A stretch of DNA of 64,000 nucleotides, taken from assembly GCA_026415355.1 (NCBI GenBank), contig JAOAHF010000006.1, positions 1 to 64,000 on the forward strand. The letters run 5' to 3'. Below, one piece after another: positions 55,628 through 64,000 of this stretch. Each line of letters opens with the position of its first letter. Within the stretch, counting starts at the first letter, position 1. Position numbers and translations under genes: made by a program. Origin of the DNA: Brevinematales bacterium (GTDB lineage Bacteria > Spirochaetota > Brevinematia > DTOW01). The notes beneath the pieces are model-generated. The model did no database searches. It saw nothing but the letters and a program-made list of their open reading frames with translations, and was not told the DNA's origin.

Positions 55628-56080
55628 ATGATACTTGATAGAATAAATGAAGACTACAAGGATGCTGTTAAGAATAAAGATGAAGTTAAAAGGGAAACTC
55701 TTAATATGCTTAAGTCTGCTATAAAGTACAGAGAGATAGAATTGAGAGTAAGCAATAAGGAATTAACTGAGGAAGAGATTATATCAGTTATACAAAAGGA
55801 AATAAAGAAGAGAAAAGAAGCTATAGAACTTTATGAAAAAGGTGGTAGAAATGACTTAGTGCAGAAAGAGAAACAAGAGGTTAGTATCCTTGAAAGTTAT
55901 TTACCTAAACAACTATCTGAAGATGAAATAAGAAACATTGCTAATGAGATAATATCTTCAATTGGTGCAGCATCTCCTTCTGATGTGGGAAGGGTTATGA
56001 AGGAAATTATGCCTAAAGTAAAGGGTAGGGTAGATGGGAATCTTGTAAAGAGAATAGTTGAAGAATTGCTTTCAAAATAG
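55628..56080 (+). CDS. GatB/YqeY-domain protein
   Basis: A 150-residue protein of the YqeY family, with homology to the C-terminal domain of GatB. The start ATG at 55628 has a GGAGG site; an in-frame start at 55616 is less likely. Features: LNMLKSAIKYREIEL, EIKKRKEAIELYEKGGRNDLVQKEKQE and SILESYLPKQLSEDE. Function is unclear; it may aid tRNA-dependent amidation or bind tRNA. trpE starts 4 bp downstream. Confidence 0.92.
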   Translation: MILDRINEDYKDAVKNKDEVKRETLNMLKSAIKYREIELRVSNKELTEEEIISVIQKEIKKRKEAIELYEKGGRNDLVQKEKQEVSILESYLPKQLSEDEIRNIANEIISSIGAASPSDVGRVMKEIMPKVKGRVDGNLVKRIVEELLSK

Positions 56081-56084
56081 TTTT

Positions 56085-57545
56085 ATGAAGCTAGTTATTA
56101 ATGAAAAAACACTTCCAGGAGATGTAGAAACTCCTGTTTCACTTTATCTGAAGTTAAAAGACTTATCTCTCTACTCATTTCTTCTTGAGAGCGTTGTCGG
56201 TAATGAGATCGTGGGTAGATATTCGTTTATAGGGATTAAACCTTTTCTTGTATTTAAAGCTTTGAAAAAAGAAACAATTAATAATAGAAGTGTAGCGAGT
56301 TATAGTGTAGATGGAGTGGAGAGTATAGTTGGTATTACAGATGATCCTTTTGGAGTGTTACAGGGACTTTCAGAAGCTGAAATTGTAAAGGTTTTTGGAA
56401 ATCCTTTTGAGATACCTTTTTACGGGGGTGCTGTAGGTTATCTTTCTTATGATGCAATAAGATACATAGAGAAGATACCTGATAAAAATCCAGATCCGAT
56501 GGGACTTCCTGAGTTTTACTTTGTATTCCCATCAATACTTCTATGTGTTGATAATATATCGAAATTGATTAAGGTTATATCAGTTGAGCCAATTTTATCT
56601 TACGAGAGTGATGCTGTAGTTAATTCAAATAGAAAGATAGAAGAGGTTGTTGAAGTAATAAAGTCTCCTTTGAATATCTACTCAGATAGAAATGTTGGTA
56701 GTAGGCCTATTTCTTGGAAGTCTAACTTCACTAAAGATGAGTTTGTCAATATGATTGAGAAGTCTAAAAAGTACATAGAAAATGGTGATATATTCCAAGT
56801 TGTATTGTCCCAAAGATTGAGTTTTAACATTGATGTTGATCCATTTGAGGTTTATAGAAGATTGAGAATGATAAATCCTTCCCCTTATATGTACCATATA
56901 AATTTTGAAGATGTGGTTATCTCTGGGTCTTCACCTGAGATGTTAGTTAAATTTTGGGATGGTATAGTTGAGACAAGACCTATAGCGGGTACCAGACCTA
57001 GGGGTAAGAATTCTGATGAAGATAGAATGTTGGAAAGAGAACTTCTTTCGGATCAGAAAGAACTTGCTGAGCATGTAATGCTTGTAGATCTAGGTAGAAA
57101 TGATATAGGTAGAATATCAGAGTATGGTAGTGTTAGAGTTGAGGAATATATGGTTGTAGAGAGGTACTCTCATGTTATGCATATAGTTTCGAGTGTTAAA
57201 GGAAGAGCCAGAAGGGGTATAAAACCTATTGAAATTATGAAATCGGTATTTCCTGCAGGTACTGTTTCTGGATCACCTAAGATAAGAGCTATGGAAATAA
57301 TTGATAAATTTGAAAATGTTAGAAGAGGACCTTACGCTGGTGCTGTTATGTATCTAGGATTTAATGGTAATATGGATTCAGCTATTACTTTGAGAAGTAT
57401 GGTTGCTAAAGGTAACAATGCTTTTGTGCAGGCAGGAGCAGGGGTAGTTTATGATTCTGTGCCTGAAAGTGAATATTTTGAAACACTTAATAAGGCAAAA
57501 GTGGTTTTAAAAGCAGTAGAACTAGCAAGTGGGGGTAGTATATAA
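56085..57545 (+). CDS. trpE: Anthranilate synthase component I-like
   Basis: An enzyme that turns chorismate into anthranilate. The 486-residue sequence starts MKLVINEK at 56085 (the frame opens at a TTG at 56058). Family motifs: LLESVVGNEIVGRYSFIG (regulatory tryptophan site with the LLES element), ETRPIAGTRPRG, LLSDQKELAEHVMLVDLGRNDIGR, PAGTVSGSPKIRAMEI, and GPYAGAVMYLGFNGN. No trpG/trpD is near; TrpG is needed for glutamine use. PabB is less likely because of LLES and length. It is between yqeY and mraY. Confidence 0.9.
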   Translation: MKLVINEKTLPGDVETPVSLYLKLKDLSLYSFLLESVVGNEIVGRYSFIGIKPFLVFKALKKETINNRSVASYSVDGVESIVGITDDPFGVLQGLSEAEIVKVFGNPFEIPFYGGAVGYLSYDAIRYIEKIPDKNPDPMGLPEFYFVFPSILLCVDNISKLIKVISVEPILSYESDAVVNSNRKIEEVVEVIKSPLNIYSDRNVGSRPISWKSNFTKDEFVNMIEKSKKYIENGDIFQVVLSQRLSFNIDVDPFEVYRRLRMINPSPYMYHINFEDVVISGSSPEMLVKFWDGIVETRPIAGTRPRGKNSDEDRMLERELLSDQKELAEHVMLVDLGRNDIGRISEYGSVRVEEYMVVERYSHVMHIVSSVKGRARRGIKPIEIMKSVFPAGTVSGSPKIRAMEIIDKFENVRRGPYAGAVMYLGFNGNMDSAITLRSMVAKGNNAFVQAGAGVVYDSVPESEYFETLNKAKVVLKAVELASGGSI

Positions 57546-58637
57546 ATGCTTTATGAAATATTCTTTCCGTTGAGAGATTTATTTTTTGGTTTTAATTTGT
57601 TCAAATACATAACATTTAGGACATTGATGGCATCTCTTACGTCGTTTTTGATAGTTTTTTTACTCATGCCGAAGTTTATTGAAATAGTTTCTAATCTACA
57701 ATTCAAACAAACTGAGAGAGAGTTTGGTCCTTCAACTCATCTTAAAAAGCAAAATACTCCTACGATGGGTGGATTTTTGTTTGTGCTTGCTAGTATATTA
57801 GCTTCCCTACTTTGGGCTAGACTTAATAATGTTTATGTTCTTTTGGTTATATTTATTTTGGTTTCTTTTGGATTTATAGGTTTCTTGGATGATTATTTAA
57901 AAAAGCTTAGGAAAAGTCATAAGGGTTTGTCAATACTTCAGAAATATTCTTTACAATTGTTATTTTCTCTTACATTTATATTTGCTTTGTATTTCTACCA
58001 ACCGTTTACTCCTTATTTTGACAAGGTTTTTATCCCTTACACAAACGGAGTTGTATTCACGATTCCGATTATTTTAGCATTTTTGCTCTATATACTTGTG
58101 ATAACAGGTGCTTCGAATGGTGTTAATTTAACCGATGGTATAGACGGACTTGCTGCTGGGTTAGGGGGTATATCTTTTGCGGTTTATGGTGTTTTTGCTT
58201 ATCTTGCAGGTAATATAGTGATTGCTAATTATCTTCTTATACCATATATAGATAAAGTAGGAGAAACTGCTGTTGTTGCTGGTAGTATAGTTGGAGCTTT
58301 AGGTGGTTTCCTTTGGTACAATGCTCATCCTGCTAAAATATTCATGGGAGATACAGGAGCTTTGTCAATTGGAGCGACTTTGGGTGCTTTTTCAATAATA
58401 ACTAAACAGGAATTACTACTTGTTATTGTAGGAATGGTATTTGTTATGGAGACAGTGTCAACTGCCTTACAGATAGTGTATTATAGAATTACAGGTGGAA
58501 AAAGAATATTTAGAATGGCACCATTGCATCATCATTTTGAACTTGGTGGTTGGAGTGAAACGCAAGTTTTGATTAGATTTTGGATATTGGGAATTATATT
58601 CGCTATTATTGCTTTGGCAAGTCTCAAGATAAGGTAA
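57546..58637 (+). CDS. mraY: Phospho-N-acetylmuramoyl-pentapeptide transferase
   Basis: MraY makes lipid I in peptidoglycan synthesis. The 363-residue protein has about ten membrane segments and active-site motifs: GFLDDYLKKLRKSHKGL, NLTDGIDGLA, FMGDTGALSIG and APLHHHFELGGWSE. It begins 1 bp after trpE's stop and is apart from the usual mur cluster. Expression with yqeY-trpE is implied by the tight spacing. Confidence 0.96.
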   Translation: MLYEIFFPLRDLFFGFNLFKYITFRTLMASLTSFLIVFLLMPKFIEIVSNLQFKQTEREFGPSTHLKKQNTPTMGGFLFVLASILASLLWARLNNVYVLLVIFILVSFGFIGFLDDYLKKLRKSHKGLSILQKYSLQLLFSLTFIFALYFYQPFTPYFDKVFIPYTNGVVFTIPIILAFLLYILVITGASNGVNLTDGIDGLAAGLGGISFAVYGVFAYLAGNIVIANYLLIPYIDKVGETAVVAGSIVGALGGFLWYNAHPAKIFMGDTGALSIGATLGAFSIITKQELLLVIVGMVFVMETVSTALQIVYYRITGGKRIFRMAPLHHHFELGGWSETQVLIRFWILGIIFAIIALASLKIR

Positions 58638-58936
58638 GTTTTATCTTATATTTGGTCTTAGTGTATGATATTCAGGATATATTGTTCACTTAGAAATAAC
58701 TTGATTAATGTTGTATTTTGGATTGTCTATTGAGACAAATATTGTTGATTTTGTTTAGTTAGAAGGTATTATAAAAATAATATGAGATTTAAATTTTAGA
58801 TTAAAGTAGGTATTTTGGGAGTTTGGGAATGTAAAAAGTAATTAGCACTGTTATTGGTTTATTTTTGATTAAACTAGAAATGTTTAATTTGCAAGTTATA
58901 ATATTTTAGGTAATTAGTTTCAAATAGAGTTGAAAT
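58638..58936. other. Non-coding gap with no recognised element
   Basis: Between mraY and glf. AT-rich; I see no gene, tRNA or repeat. The 20 bp before glf lack a strong ribosome site, and the promoter cannot be fixed. Confidence 0.5.
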
Positions 58937-60100
58937 ATGTTTAGATATATAGTAGTTGGAGCAGGTTTTGCGGGTAGTGTTATAGCTGAGAGAATAGCAA
59001 ATGTATTGGGGCAAAAGGTTTTGGTAGTCGATAAAAGGTACCATATAGGTGGAAACTGTTATGACGATAGAGACGAAAATGGTATAATATTTCACAAATA
59101 TGGACCACATCTTTTTCATACGCCATACCAAGAAGTTGTGAATTATCTTAGTGAGTTTGGTGAATTTGAGGAGTATCAGCATAAAGTTTTGGGATATATT
59201 GATGGGAAAAAAGTACCTATACCGTTCAATTTCAAATCTCTTGAAATTCTTTTTCCAAGTGAGCTATCGGAAACTATAAAAAAGAAGTTGCTTTCGAGGT
59301 ATGATTTAGGGCAGAGAGTGCCAATACTTGAGCTTATGAGTAGTGATGATTATTATATTAGAAAATTTGCTGATTTTGTTTACGAAAAAGTTTTTAAAAA
59401 CTATACTGCTAAGCAGTGGGGTAAAAAACCTGAAGAAATTGATTCGTCTGTTACAGCTAGAGTCCCTGTTGTGGTGGGTTATGATGATAGATATTTTTCA
59501 GATAAGTATCAATTTGTACCTATTAATGGTTATACAAGTATTTTCAAAAAAATGTTGGATCATCGTAACATAAAACTTATGCTGAATACTTCGTTTAGCG
59601 ATATAGGTTCTTTAAGAGATGGTGAGATTTATATATTTGGTAAGAAGTTTAAAGGAATTTTGATTTATACTGGTGCTATTGATGAGTTGTTTAAATATGA
59701 ATTTGGTTATTTGAGATATAGGAGTTTGAAATTGGACTTTGTGGTTGTTAATAGAGAATATTTTCAAGAAGTTAGTGTTGTAAATTATCCCAATGATTAT
59801 GATTTTACTAGAATAACTGAGTTTAAACATATACATAGACCTAGAGTTAGAGTTAATAAAAGTTTGATACTTAAAGAGTATCCAAAGGAATATGATCCAA
59901 GAGAAGATATACCATATTATCCATTTTTGGAAGATGAGTCTAAGAGAGCCTATGAAAAATATCTAGAGATTTCTAGAAGATACAAAAATTTAGTTCTTGT
60001 TGGTAGGCTTGCAGAATACAAATATTACGATATGGATGATATCATCAAACGTGCCCTAGATGTTTTTGAAAGTTCTATTCTTCCTAGGCAATTGAATTGA
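58937..60100 (+). CDS. glf: UDP-galactopyranose mutase
   Basis: Glf converts UDP-galactopyranose to the furanose form, the donor of galactofuranose in cell-surface glycans. The 387-residue flavoenzyme starts with the FAD motif GAGFAGSVIAERIA, then DKRYHIGGNCYD, GPHLFHTPYQEV and KQWGKKPEEIDSSV, with the substrate arginines (VTARVPVV) and the Tyr/Arg end YYDMDDII. A glycosyltransferase gene follows by 58 bp, consistent with a galactofuranose step. Confidence 0.96.
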   Translation: MFRYIVVGAGFAGSVIAERIANVLGQKVLVVDKRYHIGGNCYDDRDENGIIFHKYGPHLFHTPYQEVVNYLSEFGEFEEYQHKVLGYIDGKKVPIPFNFKSLEILFPSELSETIKKKLLSRYDLGQRVPILELMSSDDYYIRKFADFVYEKVFKNYTAKQWGKKPEEIDSSVTARVPVVVGYDDRYFSDKYQFVPINGYTSIFKKMLDHRNIKLMLNTSFSDIGSLRDGEIYIFGKKFKGILIYTGAIDELFKYEFGYLRYRSLKLDFVVVNREYFQEVSVVNYPNDYDFTRITEFKHIHRPRVRVNKSLILKEYPKEYDPREDIPYYPFLEDESKRAYEKYLEISRRYKNLVLVGRLAEYKYYDMDDIIKRALDVFESSILPRQLN

Positions 60101-60158
60101 GTTAAATTTTGATAGTTTTTTGTATTTTTTGGAGTTACTATGATTTGTGGAGAATAGT

Positions 60159-61238
60159 ATGATAGAGGTTTATAGGGATACCAAAATTTATGTAGTAGCA
60201 CCCAATGGTGTAGTGACGGGTGGTCCTGAGATGTTGCACGGTTTAGTACATAATCTTAGAAAAGACCTTAAGGTAGAGGCATACATTTACTATTACCCTA
60301 AAACTGCAAAAGAAGTTAATAAGGCTTACTCTGATTATGATGTTGTCTTAGCTGATAGGATAGTTGATGATTACAGAAATATTATAATAGTTCCTGAATT
60401 AGTTGATTTTATAAATTTTTCTCGTAGTTTCAAAAAGATAAGGAAGGTAATTTATTGGTTAAGTGTTGACTTTTTCTATCAATCAATATTTTATAAAAGA
60501 CCAATAGGACTGTTTATGGCGATTGCTAATAGAATAAATATGGTATCAATAGAGAAATTAAACAAAACATTTTTACCGCATTTTGATATTTCTTCTGAGG
60601 CAATAAAGTTTTATTCGAAACTTGATTTGAAAAACTTAGATTTGTTTTCGGATATAAGTTTTCATCTTGCTCAAGGAGTTAGAATACTTGATTTTTTGAG
60701 AAATTGTGGTTTCGAGAATGTTTCACTTATAGGAGATTATATAAACAAAAGTTTTATGGAGAGTGGATATAACGTTGTAGATAAACAGGATTTAGTTTGC
60801 TATAATCCTAAGAAGGGATTCGAATTTACATCAAAGATAATAGAATACGTTAAGTGTAATAATTTAAGTATAAAATTTGTTCCGATGATTGGTATGAGTA
60901 GAAGAGAGGTTATATCGTTGCTTAAAAGGTCTAAGTTGTATATAGATTTTGGTAGTTTTCCAGGAGCTGATAGAATACCAAGAGAGGCTGTTATATTGGG
61001 ATGTTGTGTTATAACTGGTAAAAGAGGTGCAGCGAGGTATTTTGATGATGTACCCATACCTGATGAGTATAAGTTTGAAGATAAAGTTGAAAGTATACCA
61101 GCTATAGTTAGTAAGATACAGGAGTGTCTTAGTAATTACGAAAAGAAGGAAAAAGACTTTGATATTTCTCGAAGTATTATTCGAGAACAACCAAAAAAGT
61201 ATGTACAACGCCTTAAGAATATATTTATCAAGCTTTGA
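60159..61238 (+). CDS. Probable GT-B glycosyltransferase
   Basis: A 359-residue protein; the start ATG at 60159 follows GTGGAG, while a GTG at 60147 is in frame. The start VVAPNGVVTGGPEMLHGLVHNL resembles the GT-B N-terminal loop, and the C-terminal block SKLYIDFGSFPGADRIPREAVILGCCVIT has the acceptor E-x7-like donor motif (EAVILGCCVI) of GT4-like enzymes. The sugar donor is not clear; UDP-galactofuranose is possible because of glf next door. A weak family match only. Confidence 0.6.
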   Translation: MIEVYRDTKIYVVAPNGVVTGGPEMLHGLVHNLRKDLKVEAYIYYYPKTAKEVNKAYSDYDVVLADRIVDDYRNIIIVPELVDFINFSRSFKKIRKVIYWLSVDFFYQSIFYKRPIGLFMAIANRINMVSIEKLNKTFLPHFDISSEAIKFYSKLDLKNLDLFSDISFHLAQGVRILDFLRNCGFENVSLIGDYINKSFMESGYNVVDKQDLVCYNPKKGFEFTSKIIEYVKCNNLSIKFVPMIGMSRREVISLLKRSKLYIDFGSFPGADRIPREAVILGCCVITGKRGAARYFDDVPIPDEYKFEDKVESIPAIVSKIQECLSNYEKKEKDFDISRSIIREQPKKYVQRLKNIFIKL

Positions 61239-61318
61239 GTCTAGTATTATTTTTATTGCTTTTGGAGTTTTTGTTTAAAATTTGGTAGGTGATTGTGTAA
61301 CATTTATAATCCTTTAAT

Positions 61319-61615
61319 ATGGATTATGATAAGTTAATTAAGGCAATAGAGTTTTTTGGTTTAAAAGGCAAGATCTCCATTAAATCGTTTAGGCGCCTGT
61401 ATAAAAAGAAATCAAAGGAATTACATCCCGATATAGGTGGTGATGAAGAGCAGATGCAAAAACTTAATGAGTACTATAAAGTCATAGTAGAGTATTTAGA
61501 GTCTTATGAAATACCTGTAACTAGAGAAAGTATTATGAAATCATCTCCAGATGCTTTTGTATATTTCCAGTACTATCGCAAAGGTGGAGATAAGGATGAT
61601 AGAATTGGGTTCTAG
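61319..61615 (+). CDS. Small J-domain-like protein
   Basis: A 98-residue protein with a J domain: helices LIKAIEFFGL and SIKSFRRLYKKKSKEL, the HPD tripeptide at 36-38, and MQKLNEYYKVIVEYLE. There is no zinc or C-terminal DnaJ region, so it is a short DnaJ-type co-chaperone or DUF variant. The HPD motif should permit DnaK contact. A decayed region follows. Confidence 0.8.
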   Translation: MDYDKLIKAIEFFGLKGKISIKSFRRLYKKKSKELHPDIGGDEEQMQKLNEYYKVIVEYLESYEIPVTRESIMKSSPDAFVYFQYYRKGGDKDDRIGF

Positions 61616-61826
61616 AATTCTATGTCCAACTTTTATAGATGAATGTTGTGCTTTTCATCTTACTACCTTTGATGAATATTTTGACAGTGTTGTCCATTGT
61701 TTTTGGAAGGAATTTCCCTATTACTATTCCATCAAATTCATCGGTGAAAGCGTTAGTGATCATTTTATTTAGAAAAACAAATATTATGGTTATTTGTGAA
61801 ATTCTCCTTTTTATAACTACCTTCTT

Positions 61827-62928
61827 CTAGACTTTTTTATCTTTTGTATTCTTGTTTATTAACTCAAGAGAAGCTGTACCAAAAGCTACAAGAGTTACTA
61901 ACAATATAGTATAGTTATTTCTGTTGATATATCTGTTATACTTAGTTGTTTAATGATACTTTCTTTGTATATTTTGTACAATATTATGGGGTGAATAAGT
62001 ATACGATAGGTCTTAACTATGATGGTATTGCCTCCATAGGTAGGATTACATTAGCAAAAAATATGGATAACATGGAGATTAGTATTCCTATTCTTATTTC
62101 TTCAAGCTTTTGTGATATGATTCATATGAATAATCCTATAGACATTGAAGTCAAAATGAAAACGAAAATACCAATTGTTGAGATACATGTACATGAAGTT
62201 AGATTTACATATAAAAAGGAATTGATACACAGAGTATGCTAAAGCTATGCTTAAAAATATCACTAATGTGAAAATTGCAAGATGTGGTAGAATTGTTTCT
62301 GTAGCTTTATATCTGTACAAGGAGATTTTTTGTTTATTTCTAATTATTGTTAGATGGACTAGGGTTACTCCTAGTACTAAGGATAGCAAACTATTACTTC
62401 TGATATGATATGGGCTCCAAATACAGCATTTTCAATTCCTATTGCAGTTTGAACTTAGATAGGTAGTAATGACATTCTTCCTCTCTGCTTTGGTATATCC
62501 ATGAAAATTTTGAGAATTATTGACGTTATAACTCCTGATATTATTGCAGTGCTTTTGTCTAGTTTTATAAATGTCTTTCTGAAATCTGATAAAAAGGATC
62601 TTCCATTTTTTACTAGTGTTTCTTTTGTAAAATTTTCTGGAAATGTTATGATTACAAGAATTTTCCATTTTCTTGTTATGTCTATTACTTATTTTTCGTT
62701 ATCGACTTCAACTATTTTTATTGTGTTTTTGTTAATTTTGTTTAGAAATTCTTGAGATGTTGATGTTTTACCAGCAAAAGGTAGTTCTATACAGTGTCTT
62801 TGTTTATAGTTGCTATTGGTACTTCCCTTACATCATCTTCAAGTGTTAAACCTTATCACGCTTATGATAAGTGCTGGTGCTATTATAGTTTCTCTATTTT
62901 CTTGTAGGATTGTTCTTAGAAATTCCAT
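61827..62928 (-). pseudogene. Decayed ABC-2 type permease
   Basis: On the minus strand an ATG at 62928 opens MEFLRTILQENRETIIAPAL, followed (with frame changes and stops) by DVREVPIATINKDT, STSQEFLNKINKNTIKI, LVIITFPENFTKE, a hydrophobic segment with ILPHLAIFTLVIFLSIALAYS, and SMLSIFFANVILPMEAIPS then LRPIVYLFTP near the end, closing with LVTLVAFGTASLELINK. This is the order of an ABC-2 permease with a large extracytoplasmic loop. No reading frame joins it, so it is inactive. 61616-61826 upstream of its 3' end holds a further minus-strand relic (MITNAFTDEFDG...). Confidence 0.7.
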
Positions 62929-63014
62929 AACCTAACTCTCAAAGGAATTGTTTACTTTAAGTTAGGATTTTTCAAATTGCTTTTGGGTATGAAAATTTGT
63001 TAAACTTCTACATT

Positions 63015-64000
63015 ATGCCTTTTGTTCATCCTTTAGCAGATAGATATGCTTCAGAAGAGATGATTGATATCTTTTCAGAGGAGACTAAGTACAGAACTTG
63101 GCGTAAGTTTTGGATAATATTGGCAGAGACGCAAAAGGAATTAGGGTTACCTATAACCGATGAGCAGATAAGTGAAATGAAAAGATTTGAAAACGATGTT
63201 GATATTAGTAGAGCTAAGGAAATAGAAAAAGATCTCAATCATGATGTTATGTCTCATATTGAAGCATATGGGGAGCAAGCAAAAAAAGCGAAACCTATAA
63301 TACATCTTGGTGCTACAAGCTCTGAGGTTACGGATAATTCGGAAATGTACATAATACTTAAGGCATTAAAGATTGTAAGGTCTAAGGTTGTAAGTGTGAT
63401 AAAATCACTTATTGATTTTGGTAATAAATATAAATCTTTGCCGACACTTTCGTACACACATCTTCAACCAGCGCAACCAACTACTGTTGGTAGAAGAGCT
63501 ATACTTTGGGCTTATGATTTATTTCTTGATCTTGAGGAACTTGATATTTTACTAAAGAATATTAAGACTAGGGGGGTGAAGGGTACTACAGGAACGCAGG
63601 CAAGTTATCTTGAGTTATTTGAAGGGGATGATGCAAAGGTAAAATTGCTCGATGATTTGGTTTCTAAAAAACTAGGTTTTAAAGAAAGTTTTTGGATTAC
63701 TGGCCAAACATATTCTAGAAAGTACGACTATGTTATACTATCTAAATTAGCTTTGATAGGTGCTTCTGCTTCGAAATTTGCTAATGATATTCGTTATCTT
63801 CAAAGTATAGGTGAGCTTGAAGAACCTTTTGGTAAAAAACAGATAGGATCTTCCGCTATGCCTTATAAGAGAAATCCGATATTGAGTGAGAGAATAAATT
63901 CTCTTGCTAGATATTTGGTTATGTTACCCAGTGTTGCTATAAATAATCATTTGACTCAATTTCTCGAGAGAACGCTAGATGATTCTGCTAATAGGCGAAT
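63015..64000 (+). CDS. purB: Adenylosuccinate lyase (partial)
   Basis: PurB cleaves SAICAR and adenylosuccinate in purine synthesis. The protein runs past the right edge; about 328 residues are visible. Start ATG at 63015 (MPFVHPLADRYASEEM). Features: HDVMSHIEAYGEQ, LGATSSEVTDNSEM, the region LPTLSYTHLQPAQPTTVG, and the catalytic loop IGSSAMPYKRNPI. Other pur genes here (purK, purE) are 45 kb away in a separate locus. Confidence 0.95.
   Translation, partial: MPFVHPLADRYASEEMIDIFSEETKYRTWRKFWIILAETQKELGLPITDEQISEMKRFENDVDISRAKEIEKDLNHDVMSHIEAYGEQAKKAKPIIHLGATSSEVTDNSEMYIILKALKIVRSKVVSVIKSLIDFGNKYKSLPTLSYTHLQPAQPTTVGRRAILWAYDLFLDLEELDILLKNIKTRGVKGTTGTQASYLELFEGDDAKVKLLDDLVSKKLGFKESFWITGQTYSRKYDYVILSKLALIGASASKFANDIRYLQSIGELEEPFGKKQIGSSAMPYKRNPILSERINSLARYLVMLPSVAINNHLTQFLERTLDDSANRR

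Noticed and set aside
58874-59182. 102-residue minus-strand frame
   Set aside because: It is opposite the start of the clear glf gene and has no signals of its own.
61946-62242. 98-residue + strand frame
   Set aside because: It runs antisense to the ABC-2 permease remnant, whose minus-strand fragments explain the sequence better.
62501-62755. 84-residue hydrophobic + strand frame
   Set aside because: Antisense of the permease remnant; hydrophobicity comes from AT-rich composition.

Overview
The window is low-GC DNA from a bacterium with two membranes: it carries a TonB-dependent receptor, a secretin, a PorV-like outer-membrane barrel and several lipoproteins with SpoIID, MraY and CdsA. A PorV/UPF0164-type protein, CheX, a PSP1 protein, HD-GYP signalling and a CRISPR repeat of the thermophile type (transcribed repeat ending ATTGAAAC) would fit an AT-rich, possibly thermophilic spirochaete-like lineage. 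No rRNA is present, so this assignment is only an inference.

Left part (1-23.0 kb). The 5' part of a GH13 amylase-like lipoprotein runs off the left edge, followed by argS, a PorV-like barrel, rpmJ-rpsM (cut off from the usual rpsK-rpsD-rpoA block), a DUF4340-like protein, manC-ruvC, an AEC permease, a Re-citrate/homocitrate synthase-like enzyme coupled to a degenerate ThiF/MoeB-like protein, a PSP1-pgsA-HATPase operon, an ABC exporter, cheX, purK-purE, mutS, and an operon of a PIG-V-like membrane protein, rimM and an FtsB/DivIC-like protein.

Centre (23.0-27.6 kb). A CRISPR array with 20 identical 30-nt repeats and 19 spacers has no cas genes within the window. Its probable leader (24510-24900) is rich in palindromes and short direct repeats. 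Next come two unrecognised zinc-motif genes that overlap each other and a GAF-HD-GYP gene. Across this zone the base composition of the + strand appears to switch from A/C-rich to T/G-rich whichever way the genes point, which would fit a replication-strand boundary such as an origin.

Right part (27.6-64 kb). This holds an M24B peptidase, CapA, an orphan sugar-binding lipoprotein, a class III cyclase-like protein, yajC, tRNA-Ser, a transglutaminase/TPR protein, folP, trxA, metK, tRNA-His, an M52-type protease, a secretin, a decayed transposase, a TonB receptor, a GH57 enzyme, trxB, a SpoIID lipoprotein, cdsA and a DUF2723-HEAT-MBL-propeller/VWA operon. It continues with yqeY-trpE-mraY, glf plus a glycosyltransferase, a J-domain protein, a decayed ABC-2 permease, and the start of purB at the right edge.

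The most unusual items are the cas-less CRISPR array with hairpin-bearing spacers at the compositional switch, the zinc-motif gene pair beside its leader, and the ThiF-like protein that keeps its zinc cysteines but has lost the nucleotide-binding part.
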